This document shows positions 1 through 12,500 of a stretch of DNA of 12,500 nucleotides, piece after piece. Each line of letters opens with the position of its first letter. Positions within the stretch are counted from its first letter, which is position 1. The stretch covers positions 1 through 12,500 of the forward strand of contig JAHBMJ010005639.1 of assembly GCA_018398765.1 (NCBI GenBank), written 5' to 3'. Position numbers and translations under genes: made by a program. The notes under the pieces were generated by a model, which was given only the letters and a program-made list of their open reading frames with translations, searched no databases and was not told the DNA's origin. The stretch comes from Chromera velia (taxonomy: Eukaryota > Sar > Chromeraceae).

Positions 1-2
1 GG

Positions 3-12483
<12,481 letters not shown>

Positions 12484-12500
12484 GTAGGGGGGGGGGGAAC

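Overview
The window is eukaryotic nuclear DNA carrying the middle of a single large gene on the + strand, cut off at both ends. Sixteen exons can be chained, all with GT...AG introns and fully compatible phases, into one open reading frame of 1342 codons (nt 3 to 12483). The protein is a USP7/HAUSP-type ubiquitin-specific protease (plant UBP12/13-like). In order it has a Gly/Ala-rich N-terminal tail, a MATH (TRAF-like) domain, a USP catalytic domain with Cys, His and Asp boxes, and a C-terminal series of ubiquitin-like folds matching the USP7 ICP0-binding and C2 regions. The start codon lies upstream of the window and the C-terminus lies downstream.

Layout: exon 1 (N-terminal tail) is at 3-164. 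Exons 2-5 (869-2493) form the MATH domain. Exons 6-11 (2956-6887) form the catalytic domain, with a 78-codon acidic/basic insertion in exon 6. Exons 12-14 (7448-10149) form the first UBL block plus a charged insertion. Exons 15-16 (10906-12483) form the last visible UBL block, with a long Gly/Ala/Gln/Ser linker. Introns (206-909 nt, 8455 nt in total, about two thirds of the window) are dominated by di-, tetra- and a few penta- or dodecanucleotide simple repeats. I see no second gene, transposon, CRISPR, tRNA or rRNA. All other open frames are shadows on microsatellites.

The organism looks like a free-living or algal protist with intron-rich, G+C-moderate, microsatellite-laden genes. A chromerid-type alveolate alga is a reasonable guess but only a guess, since nothing in the window is diagnostic.

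The unusual biology is in the introns. (1) Donor sites follow GTCNGT rather than GTAAGT/GTGAGT. (2) Several introns begin with tandem copies of the donor tetranucleotide itself (GTCA, GTCC, GTCT). (3) Four exon-intron junctions exist in two copies: 25-50 nt direct repeats, identical or with one mismatch, carrying the splice site, separated by 44-88 nt of AT-richer filler and always with the extra copy on the intron side. Filler in at least one case contains a short copy of the neighbouring exon, as templated break repair would leave.
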